Shown piece after piece: positions 23,622 through 31,651 of a stretch of 64,000 nt of DNA. The position numbers and the translations under genes are program-made. The notes under the pieces are model-generated. The model made no database searches, was not told where the DNA came from, and saw only the letters and a list, made by a program, of their open reading frames with translations. The DNA comes from Shouchella clausii (lineage in GTDB: Bacteria > Bacillota > Bacilli > Bacillales > Bacillaceae_D): positions 620,001 to 684,000 of the forward strand of contig NZ_BCXJ01000002.1 of NCBI RefSeq assembly GCF_001598215.1. The letters run 5' to 3'. Position 1 is the first letter of the stretch; the number at the start of each line of letters is the position of its first letter.

Positions 23622-25517
23622 CTACCGGTTCAAAAGCGAGCCAACATAGCGGAGTAATTCGTTAGCTGAAACGGAGTTATAGCCATGTTCATCAATGAGT
23701 CTTGCGATGACGTCATTCATTTTTTTCAACTGTGATTCATCTGGCGTTTTCACAGAAGTCGTGATTTTTACAATATCTTTTAAATCGGCGAATAACTTTT
23801 TCTGAATCGCTTCACGCAACCGTTCATGGGAGTTGTAGTCGAATTTCTTCCCTTTTCGGGCATAGGCAGATATGCGAATTAAAATCTCCTCACGAAATGC
23901 TTTTTTGGCATTTTCGGATATGCCGATTTGTTCTTCGATTGAACGCATCAGCTTTTCGTCTGGCGACATTTCTTCCCCTGTAAGGGGGTCGCGGAGTTTG
24001 TTTTTGTTGCAATAAGCTTCCACATTGTCAAGGTAATTGTCCATTAGCGTCTTCGCTGATTCATCATAAGAGTAGACGAATGCTTTTTGGACTTCCTCTT
24101 TGGCAATCATATCGTACTCTTTGCGGGCAATGGTAATGTAGTCGATATACCGCTCTTTGTCTTCCTTAGAAATCGAAGCATGGGCGTCAAGCCCTTCTTT
24201 AATAGAACGGAGCACATCCAACGCTGAAATTGAGGTTAGTTGCTTGCGGATAATCGCTGACGAAATGCGGTTGATCACATAACGGGGGTCGATCCCGCTC
24301 ATGCCCTCGTCAGGAAACTCTGCCTGCAATTCTTTCACATCCTGACTGTTGTATCCTTCAACCGCTTCCCCGTCATAGAGCTTCATTTTTTTCACTAAGT
24401 CAATTCCCGCCTTGTGGGGCTCTTTTAAACGAGTCAAAATCGTAAAGATAGCTGCTACCTTCAAAGCATGGGGGGCAATATGGACATGGGCTAAGTCGCT
24501 TTCAGCGATCATTTTTTTGTAGATCCGTTCTTCCTCCGAAACTTTTAAGTTGTAGGGGATTTTCATGACGATGATTCTTGAATGGAGTGCTTCATTTTTT
24601 TTGTTGGAAATAAACGATTTGTACTCTGACTCGTTCGTATGGGCCAAAATGAGTTCATCAGCCGAAATGAGCGCAAACCGCCCTGCTTTAAAATTGCCTT
24701 CTTGCGTTAATGACAGCAAATGCCATAGAAATTTTTCATCGCATTTCAGCATTTCTTGAAATTCCATCATACCACGGTTTGCCTTGTTTAACTCCCCATC
24801 AAAGCGGTATGCACGTGGATCCGATTCAGAACCAAATTCAGCAATAGTCGAGAAGTCGATGCTTCCAGTCAAATCGGCAATGTCCTGCGATTTTGGATCT
24901 GACGGCGAAAAGGTGCCAATCCCGGTTCGTTTGTCTTCTGAGAAAAACACCCTTTCCACTAAGACATCTTCAATTCGCCCTCCGTATTCCTCCTCTAACC
25001 GCATCATATTTAAAGGCGACAAATTGCCTTCAATTTTTATGCCATACTCCTCTTCAAAGTCTTTGCGCAAATGCAGTGGAATCAAATGGAGAGGGTCCTC
25101 ATTCATCGGACATCCTTTAATGGCATAAACGGCGCCTCTGTCGGTACGTGAATAGTTCTCGAGGCCCCGCTTCAACATCGTTACGAGTGTTGATTTTCCG
25201 CCGCTAACTGGCCCCATTAACAACAAAATCCGCTTGCGGACATCGAGTCGTTTCGCAGCCGAATGAAAATACTCCTCTACCAGCTTTTCGAGCGCTTCCT
25301 CCAGCCCATAGATGGAATCTTTAAAGAAGGAATACACTTTTTTTCCGTTTTTTTCTTCTACTCCGGCGTCTTTTATCATATTGTACACGCGTGAGTGGGC
25401 TGTTTGAGTGACCCATGGCTTTTCCTTAATTAATGCTAAATAATCGGCAAACGTCCCTTCCCACTTTAAGCGTTCTTCTTCTTCTCGGTATTGTTCAATT
25501 TTTTTTAGAATATCCAA
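23622..25517 (-). CDS. prkA: Serine protein kinase PrkA
   Basis: 631 residues, full length. The N-terminal AAA domain has Walker A GPVSGGKSTLV at about residues 102-112 and covers roughly residues 20-380; the C-terminal kinase-like region follows. PrkA is a Ser/Thr kinase (with reported ATP-dependent protease activity in B. subtilis) required for proper sporulation and coupled functionally to the YhbH family. Good AGGTATAC-type upstream region, no obvious operon partner downstream because the signal peptidase duplication and ATPase now lie between it and yhbH. The same gene order queG-yhbB-trmL-...-prkA-yhbH occurs in B. subtilis. Confidence 0.95.
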   Translation of the reverse strand: MDILKKIEQYREEEERLKWEGTFADYLALIKEKPWVTQTAHSRVYNMIKDAGVEEKNGKKVYSFFKDSIYGLEEALEKLVEEYFHSAAKRLDVRKRILLLMGPVSGGKSTLVTMLKRGLENYSRTDRGAVYAIKGCPMNEDPLHLIPLHLRKDFEEEYGIKIEGNLSPLNMMRLEEEYGGRIEDVLVERVFFSEDKRTGIGTFSPSDPKSQDIADLTGSIDFSTIAEFGSESDPRAYRFDGELNKANRGMMEFQEMLKCDEKFLWHLLSLTQEGNFKAGRFALISADELILAHTNESEYKSFISNKKNEALHSRIIVMKIPYNLKVSEEERIYKKMIAESDLAHVHIAPHALKVAAIFTILTRLKEPHKAGIDLVKKMKLYDGEAVEGYNSQDVKELQAEFPDEGMSGIDPRYVINRISSAIIRKQLTSISALDVLRSIKEGLDAHASISKEDKERYIDYITIARKEYDMIAKEEVQKAFVYSYDESAKTLMDNYLDNVEAYCNKNKLRDPLTGEEMSPDEKLMRSIEEQIGISENAKKAFREEILIRISAYARKGKKFDYNSHERLREAIQKKLFADLKDIVKITTSVKTPDESQLKKMNDVIARLIDEHGYNSVSANELLRYVGSLLNR

Positions 25518-25666
25518 TGCGTATACCTCCGTCCTCGTGTAAGCGAGATTACTTAACGTTATGCCGAATGACGCATGAACATGCTACTTTTTCGAAATTG
25601 AATCTCTGTCCGTCCCAACAAAACAGTGGTATACTAAACCCATATTAATAGAAAGCGAGTTTTGTC

Positions 25667-27511
25667 ATGAAAACAGGGACAGGCTGGATATTAATTGTGG
25701 TTTTAGCCTTATCAACCGTTTTTTTATTTTCAAACGTAACAGCGGAAATCACAAACGTACAATCAGTGAGACAAATAGTCAATGAGCACATTGACCGTGA
25801 CGCCCTCTACTTGTCTTCCAACAGTACCATTGTCGATGCCAATGGACGAACGTTTGCGGAATTAAATAACGGAACGAACCGGGTTTACTTGCCTTATAGC
25901 GATATTCCTGAGACGGTCATTTATGCTTTTATCGCCACTGAGGACAAGCGTTTTTTTGAGCATCATGGCTTCGATGCAACAGGCATTGCCAGAGCTTTTC
26001 TTGCCAATGCAAGCGAAGGCGGCATTGACCAAGGGGCAAGCACCATTACCCAACAAATGGTGCGCAATATCTTTTTAGACCATTCCCGTACATATAAGCG
26101 AAAAGTGAGTGAGCTGCTTTATGCCTATGAGCTGGAACAACAGTATTCTAAGGACGAAATTCTTGAGCTTTATTTAAATTCCATTTACTTCGGCAACGGC
26201 GCTTATGGCGTTGAGGCAGCGGCGCAGCTTTATTTCAGCGAAACAACGAACCAGTTGTCCCTTGCGCAAATTGCGTTTTTGACAGCCATTCCGAATAATC
26301 CAACTTATTATGATCCTTTTAAAGACGAAGCCACCCATACCCATGAACGTAAAGAATGGGTTTTGCAAAAAATGGAAGAGGAAGGGTTCATTACGTCTAC
26401 CGAGCATAACGAAGCATTGGAAGAATCGATCGCCTTGCATCGTTCGCAGCTTACAAACGAATTTCCTGATTACAGCGATTTTATTTTAGCTGAATTTAAA
26501 ATGCTTATCCGCCAACAAGAGAATATGGAGGAAGCGCCAAGCGAGGAAGTCGAAGCGCGCGTTAACGAACTGCTGAAACAAGGGGTGACGATTGAAACTG
26601 CGCTTGATCCAGATCGGCAACAGCGGCTAGTCGACAGCGTGGTGCGAGAATTGCCTGACAACGCACAAGGAGCTGCGATGGTGATTGATAATGACGAACG
26701 GACGATTGTCGCTATTAGTAACGGAAGAGGCTACGAACGTGGCAACTTCATGTACGCGACACAGTCGTTTCGCCACCATGGGTCCGCCTTCAAGCCATTG
26801 ATCGACTATGTGCCTTATTTAGAAGAAACAGGCGCTCCGCTGACCGCTACTTTTAACGGCAATCCATCGCCTAACTGTGATCAAAACAGCAGCAAACAAA
26901 CGGTTGGCTGTGTGAATAACTACAATCATGCTATGCCTGGCGTTGTCACCATGCGAGAAGCATTCAAGCATTCCTACAATGTCCCGGCGGAATACATGCT
27001 GGCACAAGTCGGCGTCGAAAAAGCGCTATCTTACTTAGAGCCTTTCTCTTTTAGCAAACTTAATGACGAGGAGCGCGGCCTCGCTCTTGCCTTAGGCACC
27101 GTCGATGTCTCTGTTTATGAGATGGCCCAAGCCTATTCCACTTTTGCACACGACGGCAAATTTGCCCCAGCACATGGCATCGTGCGCGTCGTTGATGAAC
27201 ACGGGGAAACGCTCTATCAATGGGACGATGTGGAAGAAGTGCTTGTCTGGTCAAAGGAAACGAATGACAAAATGCGGACGTTGCTGGCGGATGTAATTGC
27301 TTCAGGGACAGGCAAAGGATTGACGTTGGGGCAAAGTGGCTACATCGGCGGAAAGACAGGGACGAGCAGTCAATACCGCGACCTTGCCTTTTCTGGACTA
27401 ACCGACAAATACACGGCTTCGGTATGGGTAGGAAGGGATAAAGGTTTCGTAGAAGACTTGTCGCCAAGACGACCAGCAATGAATATTTGGGAAACGGCCG
27501 TGCGCGAGTAG
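25667..27511 (+). CDS. Class A penicillin-binding protein (PbpF/PbpG-like)
   Basis: 614 residues, shorter than B. subtilis PBP2c/2d (about 690-715). N-terminal membrane anchor at about 6-25, then the GT51 transglycosylase domain with EDKRFFEHHGFD, GASTITQQMVRNIFL, ELYLNSIYFGNGAYGVEAAA, and the transpeptidase domain with the nucleophile Ser in GSAFKPLIDY, SYN in HSYNVPAEYM, and GGKTGTSSQYRD. The shorter length comes from a reduced C-terminal tail. It polymerises and cross-links peptidoglycan outside the membrane; PbpF and PbpG have sporulation or spore-germ-wall roles, which would suit its position beside prkA. Transcribed divergently from prkA. Confidence 0.92.
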   Translation: MKTGTGWILIVVLALSTVFLFSNVTAEITNVQSVRQIVNEHIDRDALYLSSNSTIVDANGRTFAELNNGTNRVYLPYSDIPETVIYAFIATEDKRFFEHHGFDATGIARAFLANASEGGIDQGASTITQQMVRNIFLDHSRTYKRKVSELLYAYELEQQYSKDEILELYLNSIYFGNGAYGVEAAAQLYFSETTNQLSLAQIAFLTAIPNNPTYYDPFKDEATHTHERKEWVLQKMEEEGFITSTEHNEALEESIALHRSQLTNEFPDYSDFILAEFKMLIRQQENMEEAPSEEVEARVNELLKQGVTIETALDPDRQQRLVDSVVRELPDNAQGAAMVIDNDERTIVAISNGRGYERGNFMYATQSFRHHGSAFKPLIDYVPYLEETGAPLTATFNGNPSPNCDQNSSKQTVGCVNNYNHAMPGVVTMREAFKHSYNVPAEYMLAQVGVEKALSYLEPFSFSKLNDEERGLALALGTVDVSVYEMAQAYSTFAHDGKFAPAHGIVRVVDEHGETLYQWDDVEEVLVWSKETNDKMRTLLADVIASGTGKGLTLGQSGYIGGKTGTSSQYRDLAFSGLTDKYTASVWVGRDKGFVEDLSPRRPAMNIWETAVRE

Positions 27512-27567
27512 CCTGGCCATCAATGGGAACGAAGGCAAACGGACGTATAGAGGGTTGATAACATACA

Positions 27568-27666
27568 AAAAACCGGTTCCCGACTCTCGACTAAAGACAA
27601 GCGCCCTATTTAGTCTAGTATGGCAGGTCAACGTTGCCGACCGCCTCATCGGGTCTTCCGGTTTTT
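27568..27666. other. Structured non-coding element with nested stems
   Basis: Outer stem AAAAACCGG (27568-27576) with CCGGTTTTT (27658-27666), continued by CCCGA (27579-27583) with TCGGG (27649-27653). Inside are a hairpin GACTAAA (27589-27595)/TTTAGTC (27609-27615) and a smaller GGTC/GACC hairpin around 27626-27642, a possible multi-branch fold of about 100 nt. It sits between the PBP gene and a minus-strand small ORF. The T run at the end could make the outer stem a bidirectional terminator. Confidence 0.5.
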
Positions 27667-27675
27667 CGTAACGTG

Positions 27676-27765
27676 CTATTGTTTATGAGGGTTGTCCTCA
27701 TAGCCTCCAGCAAAAATTGAAATTAAAAAGACGACACAAACGCTCATCATCAAAAACGTTCTCAT
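27676..27765 (-). CDS. Very small membrane peptide, 29 residues
   Basis: ATG 27765 has GGAGGAGTAGGAAAA upstream, an ideal site. The 29-residue product has a hydrophobic core (MSVCVVFLISIFAGG) and a polar tail (YEDNPHKQ), like the many one-helix small membrane proteins of Bacillus. It lies on the strand opposite both neighbours, just upstream of the structured element at 27568-27666. Function unknown. Confidence 0.5.
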   Translation of the reverse strand: MRTFLMMSVCVVFLISIFAGGYEDNPHKQ

Positions 27766-27891
27766 TTTTCCTACTCCTCCTCGCAGGGGCTCGGCTGATT
27801 CCATTTCATTATAGCGAATCTGCTCACACTTGAAAAGCATTCCAGTAAACTTTCTAAAACGTTTTCACTTAACGGAAAGGGGTTTTTCACT

Positions 27892-28206
27892 ATGTATGTT
27901 GTTATGAATGAATTGCATGTACCACCAGAAAGAAAAGCGGTGCTGACTGAACGGTTTCGTCAATCGGCAGAGCGCATGGCAGAAGTGCCAGGTTGTTTAG
28001 AGTTTTTGTTTCTCACAAACATTGAAGAAACTGGAAAACAAATTGTTTTTACAAAATGGGCATCGAAGCAAGACTATGAAAATTGGCTTTCCAGCCCTGC
28101 TTTCGCTAACGCTCACTCTGGCAAACCAAAGCAAGAAAAGCCTGCCGCTTCTGCTAATGAGCTTTTTGCCTATGAAGTCGCCCACCATTTTTGCAAAGAC
28201 AACTAA
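27892..28206 (+). CDS. Antibiotic biosynthesis monooxygenase-fold protein, HmoA-like
   Basis: 104 residues, an ABM-domain dimer of the heme-degrading monooxygenase type. It begins MYVVMNELHVPPERKAVLT and holds VPGCLEFLFLTN and KWASKQDYENWLSSPAFA, the pattern of B. subtilis HmoA/HmoB and the IsdG group. These bind heme and degrade it oxidatively to release iron. No heme transport gene is adjacent. GAAAGGGG precedes the ATG. It is followed 37 bases later by a YufK-like membrane gene, probably on the same transcript. Confidence 0.8.
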   Translation: MYVVMNELHVPPERKAVLTERFRQSAERMAEVPGCLEFLFLTNIEETGKQIVFTKWASKQDYENWLSSPAFANAHSGKPKQEKPAASANELFAYEVAHHFCKDN

Positions 28207-28243
28207 AACGCCACGATCAACATTTTGTGTTAAGGAGACGACC

Positions 28244-28801
28244 ATGACAAATCGGTATTTAACCGGACATCTTCCATTAATTAGCATATTGCTTTTTAGT
28301 TTAGCGTTAGCGCTATTTGGCCAATCCTTTGCCATTGGCTGGCTTGAAAATAATGGCATTCTTTCTAGCATGACAGAGTTGATCCGGGAAAACGAAATCC
28401 GCCTTGGGGTCACGATTCTGTTTTTACTGGCCTTTTTTATGCTATTTTCGGCTTTAAAATTGATTGCCGATACAGTGTTTTCACTGTCATTGCTGTTTTT
28501 TTCAAAAGATGAAGAAGGCGCGCTTTGGCAAAAGGTACAAGGAGGCGCCTGGATTTTTCTTGGGGCAAGCATCCTATCCCTGGCTGCCGTAAAAATGATC
28601 TTTGTCATTTTGTTACTGTTTGTTGCCGCTGCCTTTAGCTATTTGTTGTTTGCCATTTACCGAATTGCCGACTCTTTAACGATTCCTGGCTTAATTGGTT
28701 TTGTTTGTTTTCAGCTTTTGTTTTGGGCCGCGTTTTTAATTACCATCATCTATTTCGCTATCCGCCTTTATAATTCTTTTGTCGCCAGCCTTCCTCTATA
28801 A
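28244..28801 (+). CDS. Membrane protein, YufK/DUF5366-like
   Basis: 185 residues from ATG 28244, preceded by AAGGAGACGACC; an earlier in-frame start at 28022 lies within the upstream gene in another frame and is spurious. Five to six hydrophobic segments cover most of the protein (about 9-28, 50-74, 96-118, 120-142, 147-172). Length and hydrophobic pattern match the B. subtilis YufK family, of unknown function. Confidence 0.65.
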   Translation: MTNRYLTGHLPLISILLFSLALALFGQSFAIGWLENNGILSSMTELIRENEIRLGVTILFLLAFFMLFSALKLIADTVFSLSLLFFSKDEEGALWQKVQGGAWIFLGASILSLAAVKMIFVILLLFVAAAFSYLLFAIYRIADSLTIPGLIGFVCFQLLFWAAFLITIIYFAIRLYNSFVASLPL

Positions 28802-28808
28802 CAGCACG

Positions 28809-28846
28809 AACAAGCTCGCACACAGCAACGAGGCGAGCTTGTTTTA
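28809..28846. terminator. Bidirectional terminator between yufK-like gene and trmL
   Basis: AACAAGCTCGC...GCGAGCTTGTT with TTTTATT after it on the plus strand. It lies between convergent genes and reaches the trmL stop. Confidence 0.75.
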
Positions 28847-29317
28847 TTGGACGTTTGGAAACCCTTGCTGCCTTAGTGCTTCATACAGAACAATTGCAGC
28901 TGTATTGGATAAATTAAGGGAGCGGATCAAATCGGTTTGCGGAATACGGAGACAGCGTTCAGTGTTTGCCTCGGTCAGATGGTTAGGCAAACCTGTCGTT
29001 TCCTTGCCAAAGACAAAGAAATGGTCAACCTCTGTGTTACGAAAGTCAAAGTCTGTATAAGGTTTAGAGCCAACTGTCTCAATATAATAGAAAAGCCCTT
29101 CTGGATAAGTTGCAAACAGCTCTTCAATCGAATCATAATAGTGAATCGTCACATTAGGCCAATAATCACAGCCAGCCCGCTTCAACATCCGATCTTCAGT
29201 TGAAAACCCGAGCGGGCGTATTAAATGGAGCGTCGCATTGGTTCCTGCGCATGTGCGGGCAATGTTTCCTGTATTTGCTGGAATTTCAGGTTGGTATAGG
29301 ACAATATGTAAACTCAT
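28844..29317 (-). CDS. trmL: tRNA (cytidine/uridine-34 2'-O)-methyltransferase
   Basis: 157 residues from ATG 29317, five bases after GAGGTG. A minimal SPOUT methyltransferase (old B. subtilis name CspR). Marks: HIVLYQPEIPANTGNIARTC at the N-terminus, HLIRPLGF, then the knot residues FVFGKETTGLP and the C-terminal LRIPQTDLIRSLNLSNTAAIVLYEALRQ. It methylates the wobble ribose of certain leucine tRNAs with SAM. Its place beside yhbB and queG matches B. subtilis. Confidence 0.95.
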   Translation of the reverse strand: MSLHIVLYQPEIPANTGNIARTCAGTNATLHLIRPLGFSTEDRMLKRAGCDYWPNVTIHYYDSIEELFATYPEGLFYYIETVGSKPYTDFDFRNTEVDHFFVFGKETTGLPNHLTEANTERCLRIPQTDLIRSLNLSNTAAIVLYEALRQQGFPNVQ

Positions 29318-29426
29318 GAAAAGCACCTCGGTCTTTACTCAAATATCGCCATTATAGCATGTATTGCCTCCTTTTCCTAGTTTTCATTGCTGTCCCCTAA
29401 TACAAGTTGCCACAGTTTAAAGCCTT

Positions 29427-30317
29427 CTAGTCAACGACAATGCGGAAAAATTTATATTGGATATCTGCTGTATAAGCAGGTGAGTTTTGGTAAGTCCAAT
29501 AACGCATGCGGCTATTGACTGTCTGCGCATTGACGAGGGGTTCATTGCGCAAATCTTTCGCTACAACAATCGCTGTATGGTCCCATCTCCCCGACCCATC
29601 AAAGTCATAGCAAATGACATCGCCAGGCAACAATTGGCTTGCTCGTTGTTTTTCCTCGCCACGGAGTCCTTTTTGGGCGCCGCTTAAATACCAGCGAAAA
29701 GAATGGGCAACAGACCAGCTTAAACTCATCGATTGGCTGTTTTCATACCACCAACCGTGGTGTGTGTTGCCTTTAGCGGTCATTGGGGCGCCTCCAGCAA
29801 ACAGGCATTGTGATATAAAATTGGTGCAATTGTCTTCAAAGCGCTTAAACGCGGGATTATAATCATTCCACCACCTTTCCGCATATCGGACAGCATCACG
29901 GCGGTTGTACTCACTGCGATTTTGACTTTGCTCGTCTCGAGCCTCAACGCTTTCATTCTGTGCGTCTTGCACTGGCCCTTGAAGCAGACGGACATCGGCA
30001 CGTAGCCTGCCCTCTGTAAAGGTTGCCCTACGTTTAAATACCCTTTCTTCCATATAGCTACCTTTATCTTGAACAATCAACCGTTCAAGCAAAATCGCGT
30101 AATCGACTTGTGTCACTTGTTCATGGGTGCGTACAGATATGATGTCGCCTGATGCTTGGGAACGGACGACTTCTGCTCCCCTTTTTTCCATCTCTTTCCG
30201 CTCTTGTTCAATCGCTTTTTTTTCCTCATCGTCAAAGATGGACGCATCTCCTTTTACATACGCTCGATTCATTCTCTCTACCCGGTCATGAATTGCTTTT
30301 ACAAGTTTTTTTTTCAT
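29427..30317 (-). CDS. yhbB: Putative amidase-domain protein YhbB
   Basis: About 296 residues from ATG 30317, eight bases after GAGGAGG; upstream ATG codons in the same frame overlap that site. The N-terminal half is charged and helical. The C-terminal half, about 140-296, is a papain-like/amidase_6 domain with RDAVRYAERWWNDYNPAF, the catalytic Cys in DNCTNFISQCLFAGG, and the His region DHTAIVVAKD. No signal peptide, so unlike secreted wall amidases it appears cytoplasmic or membrane-associated via a partner. It occupies the same place as yhbB of B. subtilis. Confidence 0.8.
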   Translation of the reverse strand: MKKKLVKAIHDRVERMNRAYVKGDASIFDDEEKKAIEQERKEMEKRGAEVVRSQASGDIISVRTHEQVTQVDYAILLERLIVQDKGSYMEERVFKRRATFTEGRLRADVRLLQGPVQDAQNESVEARDEQSQNRSEYNRRDAVRYAERWWNDYNPAFKRFEDNCTNFISQCLFAGGAPMTAKGNTHHGWWYENSQSMSLSWSVAHSFRWYLSGAQKGLRGEEKQRASQLLPGDVICYDFDGSGRWDHTAIVVAKDLRNEPLVNAQTVNSRMRYWTYQNSPAYTADIQYKFFRIVVD

Positions 30318-30425
30318 CGCCATCCTCCTCTCTTCCAATCATATGGCGTTTTTTAAAAACAATGATTGAATAATTATTTATATAAATGTATAATTAAACA
30401 AAAATGATTACGGAGGCCCTTCTAA

Positions 30426-30887
30426 ATGATACGGTTCGCACAACAGGCAGACGCCAACGCCCTTCATCATTTATTGCAACTTGCTTTTAGCAAATATGAC
30501 ACCGGTTTGACCGATACGCCAGCCCTTACAGAAACGCCAGCCTCTCTAAAAGAAAAGATTGCTTCAAGCCACAAGGCACTCCTTCTCATAAAAAATGGCC
30601 AAATTTCGGCAATGTGTTTATTTCAATTCGTAAATGGCAGTTGCCATTTTATCCGTCTCTGTGTCCATCCTGCATACCAAGGTCAAGGGCTGGGTACTTT
30701 GCTTCTGAAAGAAATGGAACAGCACGCGAACGCCCAAGGCTGTTCTTCGATATGTTGTCAAGCACGGAAAGCCAACTGTGCTTACTATGAAAAACAAGGC
30801 TACAGCATTTGTGGGTACCACGCTCAATCTGACTTGTATTTGTTAAAAAAGATGCTCAAGGAAAGGCAAACAAGGCAGTGTGCATAA
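30426..30887 (+). CDS. GNAT-family N-acetyltransferase
   Basis: 153 residues of a single GNAT domain. The acetyl-CoA loop is visible as VHPAYQGQGLGTLLLKEMEQ, with YYEKQGYSICG near the end. Substrate unknown. The gene ends inside a terminator hairpin: its TAA is in the loop of the hairpin at 30872-30898. ACGGAGG precedes the ATG. It is convergent with ogt, from which a repeat element separates it. Confidence 0.85.
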   Translation: MIRFAQQADANALHHLLQLAFSKYDTGLTDTPALTETPASLKEKIASSHKALLLIKNGQISAMCLFQFVNGSCHFIRLCVHPAYQGQGLGTLLLKEMEQHANAQGCSSICCQARKANCAYYEKQGYSICGYHAQSDLYLLKKMLKERQTRQCA

Positions 30888-30898
30888 GCACACTGCCT
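30872..30898 (+). terminator. GNAT gene terminator, first copy
   Basis: AAGGCAGTGTGC-ATAA-GCACACTGCCT. The last codons and TAA of the acetyltransferase gene form the left arm and loop. An identical 27-base copy is at 31054-31080. Confidence 0.75.
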
Positions 30899-31053
30899 CC
30901 AGACTGTAGACAAACGCTCGCATACGTCGTCGTTTGCCTCACTCATATGCTCATGAACCCCCGTTCTATTCGCATCTTCCCTCGCCTGCACTCCTCGTCT
31001 GACAAGCATTTTCTATCAGTCTGAGGGCGGTTATCGACTTTGTCGACAACCTT
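30899..31053 (+). repeat. Terminator-associated repeat element, copy B
   Basis: 155 bp between two identical 27-base terminator copies. Starts (after one C) with CAGACTGTAGACAAACGCT at 30900; the matching end TCTATCAGTCTG is at 31012-31023; then the tail hairpin GGTTATCGACTTTGTCGACA. It matches copy A closely with an internal deletion of about 30 bases and a short insertion. Confidence 0.75.
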
Positions 31054-31080
31054 AAGGCAGTGTGCATAAGCACACTGCCT
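31054..31080. terminator. Terminator hairpin, second copy
   Basis: Identical to 30872-30898 over 27 bases, followed by TGTTTTATG. It lies just beyond the ogt stop and can serve ogt (minus) as well. Confidence 0.7.
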
Positions 31081-31084
31081 TGTT

Positions 31085-31612
31085 TTATGAGGATATTTTT
31101 AATGCTCCTTCGAGGCCTAGTAATAATTGCTTTTTCGTCAAGCCGCCTCCGTACCCAACCATTGCCCCATTGCTGCCGATTACTCTATGGCATGGGATCA
31201 CGATAGGAAGGGGATTTTGATTATTGGCACCGCCTACTGCGCGAACGGCTTTAGGCGCTCCTATTGCCTGGGCAATATCTTTGTACGATTTTGTTTTACC
31301 ATAGCCAATGTTTTGTAGTTCTTTCCATACTTTTAGTTGAAACGGCGTACCGATTAAATCGAGGTCGGCATCAAACTCAACACGGAGACCATTAAAGTAT
31401 TCGCGCAGCTGGCAACAAATATCAAGATCTTCGTTTTCGTCTAAATGAATCCATTGAGGCCGTATTCCCGCTTTTGACAGCTTTGCCGTAACTTGTGCTT
31501 TGTTTATTTGACCAAAGTGGATTTGGCAAACTCCTCGCTCCGATGCGACAATGGACAACAATCCAAGGGGACTCTCCATTTCTTTGACGTACATTTGCTT
31601 AAGCGAACTCAT
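31085..31612 (-). CDS. ogt: Methylated-DNA-protein-cysteine methyltransferase
   Basis: 175 residues. The active site PCHRVIGSNG with the alkyl-acceptor Cys is intact, as are the arginine-finger region (IGAPKAVRAVGGANNQNPLPI) and the GYGGGLTKKQLLL tail. It removes methyl groups from O6-methylguanine by transferring them to its own Cys. The first 15 residues (MSSLKQMYVKEMESP) form a short extension before the core. GAAGGGAATGGC precedes the ATG. It may be cotranscribed with queG, which ends 39 bases upstream. Confidence 0.93.
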   Translation of the reverse strand: MSSLKQMYVKEMESPLGLLSIVASERGVCQIHFGQINKAQVTAKLSKAGIRPQWIHLDENEDLDICCQLREYFNGLRVEFDADLDLIGTPFQLKVWKELQNIGYGKTKSYKDIAQAIGAPKAVRAVGGANNQNPLPIVIPCHRVIGSNGAMVGYGGGLTKKQLLLGLEGALKISS

Positions 31613-31651
31613 GCCATTCCCTTCTTCCCTGAAAAGATTAAAGCATCTTTA

